A DNA stretch of 64,000 bases from Basidiobolus meristosporus CBS 931.73. Its lineage: Eukaryota; Basidiobolomycota; Basidiobolomycetes; Basidiobolales; Basidiobolaceae. The stretch is from assembly GCA_002104905.1 (NCBI GenBank), contig MCFE01000134.1, positions 94,014 to 158,013 of the forward strand, read 5' to 3'. Positions 31,401 through 42,484 of this stretch are shown in pieces. Both the position numbers and the translations under genes were made by a program. Position 1 is the first letter of the stretch, and each line of letters opens with the position of its first letter. The notes beneath the pieces were generated by a model. The model was not told where the DNA came from. It did no database searches and saw nothing but the letters and a program-made list of their open reading frames with translations.

Positions 31401-34400
31401 GAAGTCCATTGATTGCTCTTCAGTAGAGCCCTTTTCGGAGCTCAAGTCAACTTCACTCTCCTTGGCGTCTGCAGAGGACGATTCCTCAACATCGCTGAAG
31501 CCGGTTTCTGTAGGGACACGGCCTTCGGTGGTAGCTTCGACTAATGGAGCAACTTGCTGATCAGTGGACTTCACCTGTTCATCCAGAATGGCATACGAAT
31601 CATTAAACGGATCCATGCTCGCAGCATCAGGCATTATGAATTCTATAAACTCTGTGATCTCCTTGCTATCGGGTGTTTCGAGACGGCCCGCGTTTACAGT
31701 ATCCATTAAAGAGTCGGGGGATTCGGCTTGCTCAGCAATCAAGTCCACCACCGGGCTTTCGGTTTCGGCGAGATTCACCTCGTGTTCGGGGAGAATTTCT
31801 TCTGCGTCACGCATCGATACGAACTCCCCTCTGAATATGTCACCACCCATCATCAATTGGGCCACGATAGCCTCAGGAGAGACTTCAGGAAAAGAGTCGT
31901 CAGAGACTGATTTGAGTGAGGCAATCTCGGTGAACTGGTCAGGCTCTGACTGCTCCATCTCGGATTTGGACATGGCCTCGACATGAGGACTGGATGGTTT
32001 TGACAGCTCTTCGAATGAGGAGTTCTCGCTATCTCGGTGTTCCATATGCTCGTACTCCACCATATCCTCGTCTTCATCTCCCACTGGATCAGTGGGTTCT
32101 ACAGGGTCTTCGAATGGATCTGTGATACTCAGCCCAGGCTCTTCACTGATGGAGTGGTCATCATTGTCGGAAATGGCTTCGAAGTCTTCAGGGTGATATT
32201 CCGACATCAGCTCTTCATCAGCTGCGTAATCGATGGTATGCTCAGCAAGAGCTTCATCCAGATGTAAGGAGGATCCGTCTCTTTCTTCTTCTTCTTCTTC
32301 CACGGCGTGCTTCTCTTCTGCTGCCTCATCCTCCTCTGCAATCTCTTTTTCTTTGGCATAATCGAACTCATCTTTAGCTTCGGAAGCTTCATGATCACTG
32401 GACATCTCATCAGACTCTGTCTGCGCTAAAGGGACTACCTTATCCTCGGCAGGTTCTGGCTCTTCACTGATGACCGGAGGTAGGCTGCTTTTACTGGGAG
32501 CTTCCTCGTCGAAACGAAGCATGTCGTGGAAAATCTCCTTCATATCCTGGTCGTCCACCTCTTGAACCATTGAGGAAGTCTGGGAGTGATTGAAACTGTA
32601 CGGCATATAGTTTGGAATGGGCAATTCCGAATGCATCCAAGAGCTGTCTAGTAAAGCAGCGGAATCCGAGGATTGAGGATCAAAGGAAGGCTTTGGCGTG
32701 GAGTGGATGTGGTCACCAGTCTCTATCTCAAAGGGCTCGAATCGGAGATTTCTGTGGGAGGAAGGGGTTCTTGAATCCTGGAACACGTCGTGGTCGGCGG
32801 CGTCGTTGGTCAAGCTATGAGCCAGGAAACTTTCGGACTCGAAATCTCCCAAGAAGCTATCCCATGGATTGTCTACGTGATCCATCGGTTTAATCGAAAA
32901 GGCGATTTCTGCGGGATTGGAAATTGGCGTGGCGGTAGAAGGAAGGCCAGCTGGCTTTACGTCAGATGAAGCAGGCTCGCTAAGCACGACCTTTTCGCTG
33001 AACGCCACCTCAAGCTCTTCAGGGTATACGGTGCAGTCCGTTTGAGCCGTTCTGGGCTTGACCTCGAGATGTTCTGGGGAGAGAGCGGACGACTCAACAT
33101 CTAGTTTGTGGTTTTCATTTTCATCTATGGAAGGGATGGATATGTTATCCAATACATCCTGGACCTTCTCGTTCAGCTCCTCCTCCTGCTGGGGAATATG
33201 GCTCATGTCCTGAATCTTGAGTGAGCTGGGTAGTGGAGATATGGGAGAGGAAGGGTCGAACTCAAGGAAACCAGGCACAGCCAGTTCATTCTTCTCTTCG
33301 CCTCCTGCATCTTGCTGAGACCGCTCGATGACCTCTTGATCCAAGAAAGTCAAAAACTCGTCCACAGACTCCATCTGTTCAAGATCCATCACTGGGATTT
33401 CCCCCTTCTTGGGGAAGAACTGGTCGAAGTTCTTCAGGTCGGTGATCTCGCGCAGCTCTTCTTGGTCCCTCATCGAGTCGTCGATATCCACTTCGACCGC
33501 CTGACCGTCCTTCAAAAAGGTCGGGATATCTTCGGTCTTGTACAACCCCTGGTACTCGATACTCTCCTCCCAAAGCTGGTGCCTATTGATATACACTCTG
33601 GACAACAACCAGTGATGCAGTCCGAGGTCACTTCCGTTGATTCCCTGTAAGTCCAACGGAGGCTCCACCTGGACGGTCGTGTCGTTCACTTCAATTAGGA
33701 TTTTGCGGCTGAATGCCCGCTGCTGTGGAGTGGACTGCAAGTACTTTGACTGGTTGGTCTGCAACTGAGTCAGAAGCTCCAACATATACTCCAGCCGGTT
33801 CGCCCCCTCTGGTGATATGGTAGGCCCGTACTCACCTTTCTGCCCAGTTGAGTAGCTGTGTATGATGTTCTGGATGGTCTCCACGTGGCGCTGCATCCAT
33901 GGGATGCCAATCATGGTTGTATCCAGGGGGCCATACTCCGCCAGGACCGATTCCACCAACGCCCGGTAAGGGCGGAAACTCTCGTTTGCGCTCGTATGGG
34001 CCATCAAATCATTCAGGATCTGCTTCATCTTGCGTGGCACCAATTTCCAGGATTTGCTTAACCGACGAACCTCGGGGTTGGTGAGGGCCTTCACCACTGC
34101 GACGAAGCTGTTGAAGTTGCGATAGGCGTGAAGCAACAGATAGGCCACGCGTATCACGTGGGTGATGATCTCTTCCCGGCTGACGTCGGGGAAACTGGTG
34201 CTTACTTCGGAGCCGGCGATGATCTGGTGAGCAAAGCTGGATTCGATATACCTGTGGAAGTCCAAGCATCCCTGGATTCTTGGCGAAGGGGATTCCGACG
34301 ACAGGAGATCATCGGGGATGACCACTTTGGCAAACAGTTGGGCCTCGATGATAGTCAACTGCTTGGCAACTGCGTCTGGACTCCAAGTGGTGATCAATAC

Positions 34401-35100
34401 ATCGGTGACCGATTGTATCTGGGCGTTCACTGTGTCAAGGTTGCTTCGATGGATATTGACATCCTCGCTTAGTCGAGTTAGCACTTCAGAAGCGGTGGAG
34501 GTTTTCGAATGTTTGATCAAGGCCAATTTATGGCTGGAGGAAGCCAGTGAACTGGAGTGAATGATCGACATCTGGGTCAAAGGAGATAGTGGAATGAGCG
34601 GGAGTGTGGTCTCAATAGTAATCACATTCTCCCCTTCCATCTGGGTCACGCCACCTTCAAGCGCTGAAAACGGAAAAGTGTCCGGAGAATGAAGACTCCA
34701 GTTGCGAAGAATATCTTCCGCAGTTTGCAGGCATTTGTGGGAGAGTGTGAACAGATTATAGACGTGGTTCGGCAACGAGGTAACTCTATCTAGAGACCAG
34801 TAATAAAGAGGAGAAAAGGAGTTAGTTGGTGAGTAACCAAGACAACGAGACTCGTAGGAAATATTCACTTGGTGCGTACTTTTATCTTCAAATACCACCT
34901 CCTCAGAGAGTTGAAGGATTAAAGTGAATGCGGCTTTGAGATAATTTTCGTAACCATTCTAGTTGAATACAGACCACAAAGAGGTTAGTTCAGTTGGAGA
35001 TCGGAATGTTGCTTCCGCACCCGAATCGCCGGTTTACCTTTAAATCACCTGAGGTAAAGTCAGTGACAGCATTTTTAAGGACCTGCTCAAAGGCCGCCAT
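28443..35100 (-). CDS. Giant RasGEF (CDC25 domain) with repeated SLxxLIxLN motifs, 3 exons
   Basis: This 2162-aa guanine-nucleotide exchange factor for a Ras-type GTPase has exons 35,100-35,038, 34,958-34,880 and 34,789-28,443. Introns are 79 and 90 nt, GT-AG, both with CTAAC-type branch sites. Residues 1-85 form a helical module (MAAFEQVLKNAV, then YENYLKAAFTLILQL, then FTLSHKCLQTAEDIL). The CDC25 catalytic domain spans about 183-363: AKQLTIIEAQLF at the start, NFNSFVAVVKAL, RRLSKSWKLVP, YRALVESV and IPWMQRHVETI near the end. I see no standard REM (RasGEF-N) domain. From about 480 to the end (1,700 residues) the protein is acidic and low-complexity, with eight copies of an 11-residue motif x-x-[ST]-L-x-x-L-[IL]-x-[LW]-N between 1356 and 2115, then a polybasic tail (KRSKKSKRKSRR). 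It would activate Ras and perhaps scaffold partners through the motifs. A paralogue lies 1.7 kb upstream on the same strand. Confidence 0.85.
28587..30866 (-). repeat. Region coding eight copies of an 11-residue leucine motif
   Basis: Copies (residue numbers of the spliced protein): 1356 TPPLERLIELN, 1692 SITLDDLIWLN, 1758 TLSLNDLIRIQ, 1894 FVSLADLIKLN, 1936 FLSLDMLIKLN, 1994 SISLEQLLQWN, 2050 FLSLQALQSLN and 2105 PLSLEKLIALN. The last five start 42, 58, 56 and 55 residues apart and are usually followed by D/E/S-rich sequence. Linkers do not align, so the motif rather than a larger domain is conserved. Confidence 0.8.
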
Positions 35101-36849
35101 ATGTTGTCAAGATGCTAGCGATTGGTGTATGTTTTCAGTTGATGTGAAACTTTCTAGCCCCGGGCTTATTATCCTTCTATATAACTACTTTTTCTATTAG
35201 TTTCCTACTCGTAGGCTTCAGGCTGCAAACCAGAGGAATCCGCACTGACAGATACAAAGAAGAGATTTACTTTGGGGCTGTGACTTTTCACTAATTCAAA
35301 AAAAGGAGTAGTGACGGAAGGGCAAGCACAAAGAGAAAGGTGGGATGGAAGGGAAAGGCTACAAGAGGGACATGCCAATGATTAACAGAAATTATAAAGT
35401 ATAGGGTGCTCCCCTTCTAAACCAGATGTAGGTCTTCCATCGAAATAAGATCATTGCTCAACGGCTTTCATTGCATATCGACTGCTTGCATGTGTTATTA
35501 TTCAGATCCATACGGAATTTATTAAGATCTGTCCAAACTAAAACCACGTTCCATTGCTAATATATCAGGTTGATTGGAAATATAAACCAGCGGATCCAGT
35601 GTATTGCTTGTACCATGTGAATCCATCACCTTTACCAATACATAGCCCGATTTCCATTCGACTATCGGATCGTTTACAATTCCAGCGGGAAGTGAATACT
35701 GCTTCCCCCATATTTGGCAGTTTTTTAATTAGTCTCACCCTCAGATGCAGCCTGCCTCAACGCCATTGGTCCACATTAATCAGGCTGGGAGGGTGAGTGA
35801 GGGTAGGGGAGTGGGAGTGGGAGTGGCATTTAGGATGGTGGATGGAGATGACAAGAACACGTTTATTGAAGCGGCATGATCTAGGTACACTTCCATGCCA
35901 TGATATATATTTGCCGCTGGGTTACGTTTTGCATCACACCAAATGTTACATCACGCAGTGTTGAATCTAGCCCTAACTGTGTTCACATAAATGCTCCTAG
36001 AATCCTGAAAATATTTTGCATTTTGGCACAAAGTCATCCGAGACGAGTAAGACATTGGTTTCTTTCCTGTTCTGCGGCATCGGCAGTCTGGTATTTCTCG
36101 GTGCTTGAGGCAAAGCGATGAAGGGTATATCGGACACTCCCGCCTGGAGGTACGGACCCATCACTGCCGCCCTAGATTGCCAACAGCGATGGAGGAGTGA
36201 GGGCGAACATGGGCTCGATCCTATCCGATAACCAATGCTAACATATCCACAACTAATGGTCTTAAACGTGATAGGAACATATCAGCACACATGTTTAAGG
36301 AAGAAAGGTATGAGCGATAATATCATCCCTCCGCCCTAGCGTAGATCTTTGGAGCACGCCTGTCTCGGAGACAATTAGTCCAAATTTCGGATCTCCACCC
36401 CAGTGGCACCCGGGCTGTAGCTACGCCATTCTAGAGTTCATCCTTGCCCTGATTGATGCATGTAAGAACCTTGGGTTCGGATCGGTGTATAAGTGGAACA
36501 TTCACCTGTCAGCCCATGTTCTTCATCTGGGCTGATATCTCCCGCATTCCATAGAAACTGTTCACTCTCGCACTCACTTTGGATGGTTAATTGGTTTACC
36601 TTTAATACTGTTGAGATTGTGATAGTGAATGCGGACATAAGGTGAGGTAGCGGGAATGAAACTATTAACACGATGCTATGGCAAGCAATTGGGAGGTGGG
36701 TAGGCAAATGAGCTCCCACATAAATACAAGTGGTTCCAACGTCCTGTACACCAACGTGCGAAAGGAGCATTGGATTGGCTAACAAAAATATACATGTTTT
36801 GATCAATCAAGTAAATGGCTCAGTTAGCCACGAGGTTTCATTCGGTAAC
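35101..36849. other. Spacer between the two RasGEF genes
   Basis: This 1.75-kb stretch has no supported gene. A TATA-like element (minus strand TTATATAGAAG, about 35,175-35,185) lies about 80 bp upstream of the giant RasGEF start. A G-rich tract GGGAGTGGGAGTGGGAGTGG is at about 35,810. Short ORFs here have no recognisable features. Confidence 0.45.
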
Positions 36850-39538
36850 TCAAGAACGAACTTTGGAAAAAATGTTCATTCGCCGCGTGAGTTGAGGAGA
36901 GCCTTGGGCGCGAAGAGGGGTACTCGGATGACTGGGATGGATTTTAGGGGATTCAGCGGCATGCTTGGCCAGAACATCTTCCCTTCCCACCTGCAGACTT
37001 CTTCGGCTCAATGCTTCAGCCAGATTCTCTCGCGACGCGTGGGAGAAGGAAATTACTTCCGGGTTTCCCTCGGATAAGCTGAATTCTACCTGGCTCATTG
37101 ATGCATGCCGAGGGTTGTGTTTAGGTGAAGGGGAGCCTTTGAGAACAGCTGGGATGCTGATAGGGGATTGGGTTGATTTAGGTGAGTGGCCGACCTCATC
37201 GAGTGAAGGGAGGGTGGAAGAAGTGGGGCTAAATAGAATTTCGGGAGCGGATGTGCATAGGCTGTGTCTATTTCTTGGTCGAAACGAGAATGAGGAGCGC
37301 TTATTATGAGAATTGATGTCCATTTCGTTGTAACGACTTCCCAAGCTGAGATGCAAATGCTGTTTGATGTTTCCAAGGGTATCCCTGATCCCATAGATAC
37401 TGTGTCTATCCATGTAGGCATCCTCAACACTGCTCGGGTTGGATGATGAGGACGAGATTACCGAGTTTTGTGAGGTAGCTGAGCTTATGCGGTCAGATGT
37501 TTTTTCGGTGGTCAGTTTTTTCAACTCCCGCTGAGCACTCAGCTCATCGACTTGTCGTTCAGGGATCCAGGTACGAGTGAGCAGGTAATGGGTGATAACC
37601 TGTTGAGCCGTGTGAAGGTCCTCTTCATTGAAGTCCTTTCTCCGCCGTAACAAGTGCATTCTCTCCCAACTACCGGATGAGTTGTCAAACGATTGGACGA
37701 AGTTAAAAAGCTTGGACTTAGGCTTGAGGTAGCTGGGGTGGGGGGTAGAGGAGTATTTGGGGCCCGCCAAGTAGCATCGCAGAACATTCAGCAAGTCTTG
37801 AACTCTGGGATCTCCTGCAGGGGTAAGCTTGCGCTCGGCGTTTAGCACGCCAGGAAATGATGCCGAGTGGCCAGATTTTGCGTTGACAGAGTTGGGAGTG
37901 GATCCAGAGTTTTTGACCGCGGCTAGCAAGTAAGTGATGTCCATAATGAACACGCCAAGAAATGGGATGGTTGGCTTGGTTACCGGGACAATTTGATGAT
38001 CGTCGAGGTCATGCTTTTTCAACACGCTGCCGTTTACCATGGTCTCGCGATATCTTTCATAATTGTCCTTCTCGCTCATCAGTTCTGTGAGTGACTCCAG
38101 TCGTGTCAGTGTTTTTTTAGGAATGCACGCCCAGGTCCGCTTTAGCCTTTGGATTGGTGGCGTCCCTGTTGCGCTTAGGACTGCTTTGAGGGTCTGGAAG
38201 TTATTTAGTTCATAGAGTCTGGCCGCGATCTTAGCCCAGTAGTTGAGGGTTTGTGCTCTATGTGAGGCTTCAGTAGGTGACAAAATAGAAACCTCAATAA
38301 TCCGAGTAAGATAGTTGAAGAAATCGGTGGAAGCAACGATGCTGGGGTGAGGGGTTCGTGGTGAATGGGTTAGCAGCGCCTCTGGTGGAATTCTTTGAAA
38401 TAGCGTGGATTCGATTAATGTAAGTTGATATGCAACAAGGTAAGAGGAAAACGAGGTGATGTCGGTGGTCGTGGATGCAAGATGTATTAGATTATTTACT
38501 TTTCCCAAAGTCGCTTGAGTTGATGATATAGTAGAGCACAGATGCTGGACAGCTTCGGCGTTATCATCTGTGTACTCCTCTGGTCCTTTATGCTGGGTCC
38601 CCATCTCAATCATCATATCATTCGCCGTCTGCAATTTCTCACTCAAAGAGGCAAACGATGTAATCAGCGGTGATCTGGGGATCCGAGGAACATGATCGGA
38701 AGGCTCGCTATCCTCTTCAAGAAACGGAGGTATCAGTATGTTTGGGTCAACACAGCCTTCGGGAACGATATTTATGTAGGTTCGCTGCTCAGGCAAAACC
38801 ATATTGGATGGAATGGGTATGGGGGACACATCAAACATCTTTATGTTTGGCGAATCAGGAGGCGATATGGTGAGCAGTGGTGAATCGAAATAAGGGCCAC
38901 AGTCCGAATCATCACCAGAGGTATCCATCAAATGCGCGGAGGGAACTGATAATACGCGCATTGGTTAAGCTGGTGTAATAGGTATGCGGGTGGCCAGTAC
39001 GATACTTACCTTCTGGAATATCTATATGAAGGGAGGATGTCTTGGCGGATGAAATGAAAGATTTTAAGGGCTTTGATGGTAACGGCTTGCGTCTTGGTGG
39101 GAAAGAAGGCAGCTGATCGATTTCTCGAAATTCCGGAGGGTTTAAAGGAGTCTGTCTATGCTGGGCGAGGGATTTAGGAGTGGCATTTTTGTCCATGATA
39201 TCTTGTGCTTCGTGAAGGCACCTGATGCACATATCAAATAGTAACCCAGACGCCGGGGGTCTTCTTGCAACTTCTATTCATTTAGCGAGGTTAGAGCTTT
39301 TTGAGCAAGCTGGCTTAGGAAGGAAAGCAGAGGTACCATTGTTATGGAAAACAGTGCTCCGAAGGGTCTTAACTGCAGCGTCCAGGGCATCGAAATATGC
39401 AAAATATGCATCCTAAGGTGTAGTAATGAGTGAACTGGGGTCACGCAATGTATGGACCGTACATAGTATACAAACCTCTACAAAGCCTTTGGATAGGCAG
39501 GACGCTGCTCTGTAAACGAGAGGCTGGAGTTCATCCAT
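36850..39538 (-). CDS. RasGEF paralogue (CDC25 domain), 4 exons
   Basis: This 832-aa protein has exons 39,538-39,476, 39,412-39,337, 39,273-39,010 and 38,945-36,850. The three introns are 63, 63 and 64 nt, GT-AG, in phases 0, 1 and 1. The N-terminal module (MDELQPLVYRAASCL, then YFAYFDALDAAVKTL, then LLFDMCIRCLHEAQDI) matches that of the giant RasGEF in layout. Exon 1 is 63 nt in both genes and exon 2 ends in the same phase. A Pro-rich linker follows (LPSFPPRRKPLPSKP, SH3-ligand-like). The CDC25 domain covers about 300-485: YQLTLIESTLF, ELNNFQTLKAVLSA, IQRLKRTWACIP, YERYRETM and IPFLGVFIMDI, the last being the standard PFLG motif. Where the larger protein has NFNS this one has NFQT. The C-terminal 300 residues are Ser-rich and disordered, with no leucine-motif array. 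Role: activation of a Ras-like GTPase. No standard REM domain is evident. Confidence 0.85.
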
Positions 39539-42484
39539 CAATTGAGAGGAGGAAATACGATATAGTAACGGTAACGGGCGCTCTGATGATTTAGTACGTT
39601 TATTAGATTGGAAGCGAGGTAAAGGTGGGAACGAAGGATATGTAAGCAGATGATATCAAATAGAAGAGAAATGTCACTACAGTAGCACAGGTGGCAGTAT
39701 TAATAATATTTGAAAACCCATATCATCAACTGTGTAGTATGGTCAACGCAGAAAGCAGTACTACAGCGGACTCTATTGAAAATAGTCATCCAGAATAGGT
39801 TTTTATGATGATCCTGCACCGCTCATTTGTTTCTGATTGAATAATGATCTCGGATGACGAAAGAGCAGATCATTATATTATATACTGAGCGAAACATGTC
39901 ATTTCATATCATAGAGCCGATGAAATCATTGCTACTGTAGCCAAGCACAAATGATGGATGACGCATGACCTTGTAACCAATTCCTGTTCGTTAAAGGTGC
40001 GTTTCGCCACATTCAACGGTGGTACAAATTTGACAAAACTGAGTTTAATGTCACCGACAACATCATTATGCTTGGTGACGGATTACATTGGAGAGACAGA
40101 TAGCTGGGGAGCGAGGTCATTGGCGTGCAGACAAGTGTTAAATTCCCGCTTACCAAGTGATATCGCCAAATCAGGTTTTATCCTCTGCGGGTGATCTTAA
40201 TCAGCCCCTAAACATTGGATTTGATGAGGATGAAATGTCGAACCCGCATCCGTACCACTGTCCACTTTTCTATAGGAATGTCTACAACAGGATTCATTAT
40301 GTGCGATGAACACCGTTGAGACCAACTATTGAATAATGAAGCCTCCACTGATGGATTTGCAGCACAAGATTGCCAAGATTAGATGTACATTTACATTTAC
40401 CTCGGATGAGGCTTGCTCCTGCCCCTTTTCTCGGCTCACAAATCCTAATCGGATTATCTTGGGCTTGGCTGTACCGGTATTGCCATTCCAAGATCCCCTG
40501 TGCCATGGCTGTAGGGGGAGGTAAACTGATCTTGGGGGAGGTCCATCTCCTGGCAAAATGATTGACTTGCTGGATGTTGCGTACAGAGCTTCACAACAAT
40601 CAATAACATGCCTCGAGTAGCATTTACACCTGGCAAAGACCACAGTGAGCGAGCTTTCGACGGTTATCCAAGATTGTTCTAGAGGCGGCTTACGGCCCGG
40701 AACCCATTAGTTACTGATTGGTTAATAGAAAGCGTCTATAGAGGAACCGTGTCTGCCAACAGCTATGGCCATCACTTTGAATATTGAAAGCATTTTTTGG
40801 AGCTGCCTTTCTTGAATTTCACGAAGCTGCAGCAACGGGAATCCTGCAGAATTTCTTCCCCCATTAATCGGTAGGACTTGGACTAGAACTCCCGAATCCT
40901 GCATGCAGTTTGCCGGATCAACTATTTTCATGGACGAAGCGGAAATTAGCATCAACCTTGTCGGCCAATCCTGGGCCAATAAAAATCTCTTGCAGTCCAA
41001 TTTAGACCATGGACTGCTAACGGAGACTTTCTACTGGTCCACTGATTCAACTCGACGTAATACTCAACGTGGCTTGCCAAGCGGTGCTGCACTTTAAGAA
41101 TTGGGCTTCAATCGATTCTATTTTAGCAAGTAGATTAAGTTAAGCTCAGATTTTGGCCTTAATCGGTTAGTGGGAGAGGAAATACCAACCTGAAGGTTAG
41201 GCCAATGAATGCGCCGTACACAGTCATGAGCAAGTTTATTCATGTGGGTGAGCAAAAGGCGATACTAAACACCATGAACCTAACTAAGCATTAGCCATCG
41301 TGATTGTACGATTCCAGGCAAAAATACGCCGATTTTCCCCATGAATCGATGTTTCACTCGCTTAGTCGTACTGAGCTTAATCGAGCTCAGATCAATACGC
41401 TCGTAAAACATTTTTAACGATCACTGTCCAACGCCGCTGAGACCGGGAGTTTATTTAGCAAAGGGGGAAACAAACTGGTTTAGAAATCTCACATCTAGCA
41501 GCATTTCCCATACAAAACAGTGCCACCACGAGCACTTCTATAAATTGGTCAGTTGTATCATGCAGGTAGCTTCCACCACAAGAACCAGTCGAGTGAAACC
41601 GTTCTGAATATGTATTCTAAACAAAGTGATTCAGGCCTGTGTGGCCAGTATCTTGCGGAATTCTTCAACACGCCAGAATGGCTCATCATGGTTTCATCGC
41701 ACCGATTGTTGTGGATAGCTAAAGTTTTCGGGGTGACACGAATGGCAACTGGTACAGCGATTCATTTGCTCAATCAGTAATTTATCTAACTTGAATATGT
41801 GATGTGGGGAGTTGTCAATCTTACAACTGTAGTATATCAGCATAATTAGCGGAGTTTCGCTAGTAGTGGTGGAGGAGAGGCATGTCTTGCGGATATTTGA
41901 ATCCTTGAGCTGTAAACAGTACTGATTTGTTGGAAAGCATTGTGTTACGTCTATTTATGGGAAGAAGTTGGCCCCACGCTTCAACTGTTGTAGTTGAATG
42001 ATTCTATTATGCATTTGCCATGATCCTACATTCCTTGCACCAGTTTCTACCAGTACAGCTGACTCTACTCAGCTCTAGAAGTGTTCCATTTTATTGCCAT
42101 ATCAGGATCTAGGTAACACTGTAGTCAAAAAGATAGGATAACATTGAAAAGCTTATTGATAGGAGTGTCGGTGTATTTGTTAGGGTTTATTATCATATAG
42201 GTTTGAGTTGAGGGTATAGCACATGGGGCATTCACAAATCTTTGAACGGGTAGTGGCGAAAGGTGGTCAACGTCAAAACAAATAATTGCATAGCATGCAA
42301 TCCATCCAACATTCCGTTCAATGATTGAATGGCAGGCTGAAAATGGTGAATCCATGGGTATTGTGTGCTCTCATGAACGACTCACAAGAACATTGTATAG
42401 AGGGGTGCTGATAAGTGATAAATAATAGTGCTGTTATGGCCAGGAGGGAGCTCGTGCCCTGAAACCATGGAGCGCATTGTGGGC
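39539..42484. other. Gene-free spacer
   Basis: This 2.9-kb stretch lies upstream of the RasGEF paralogue and downstream of the kinase. ORFs up to 105 codons exist on both strands (for example 40,326-40,643), but none shows a domain, a signal peptide or a consistent splice model. No tRNA was found. Confidence 0.45.

Noticed and set aside
33312-33650. Long plus-strand ORFs (100-160 codons) across 28,450-34,560
   Set aside because: Antisense shadows of the giant RasGEF, caused by its biased acidic codons.
40190-40260. Possible tRNA T-arm (minus-strand GGATGCGGGTTCGAC)
   Set aside because: No matching acceptor stem, D-arm or anticodon stem could be folded around it.
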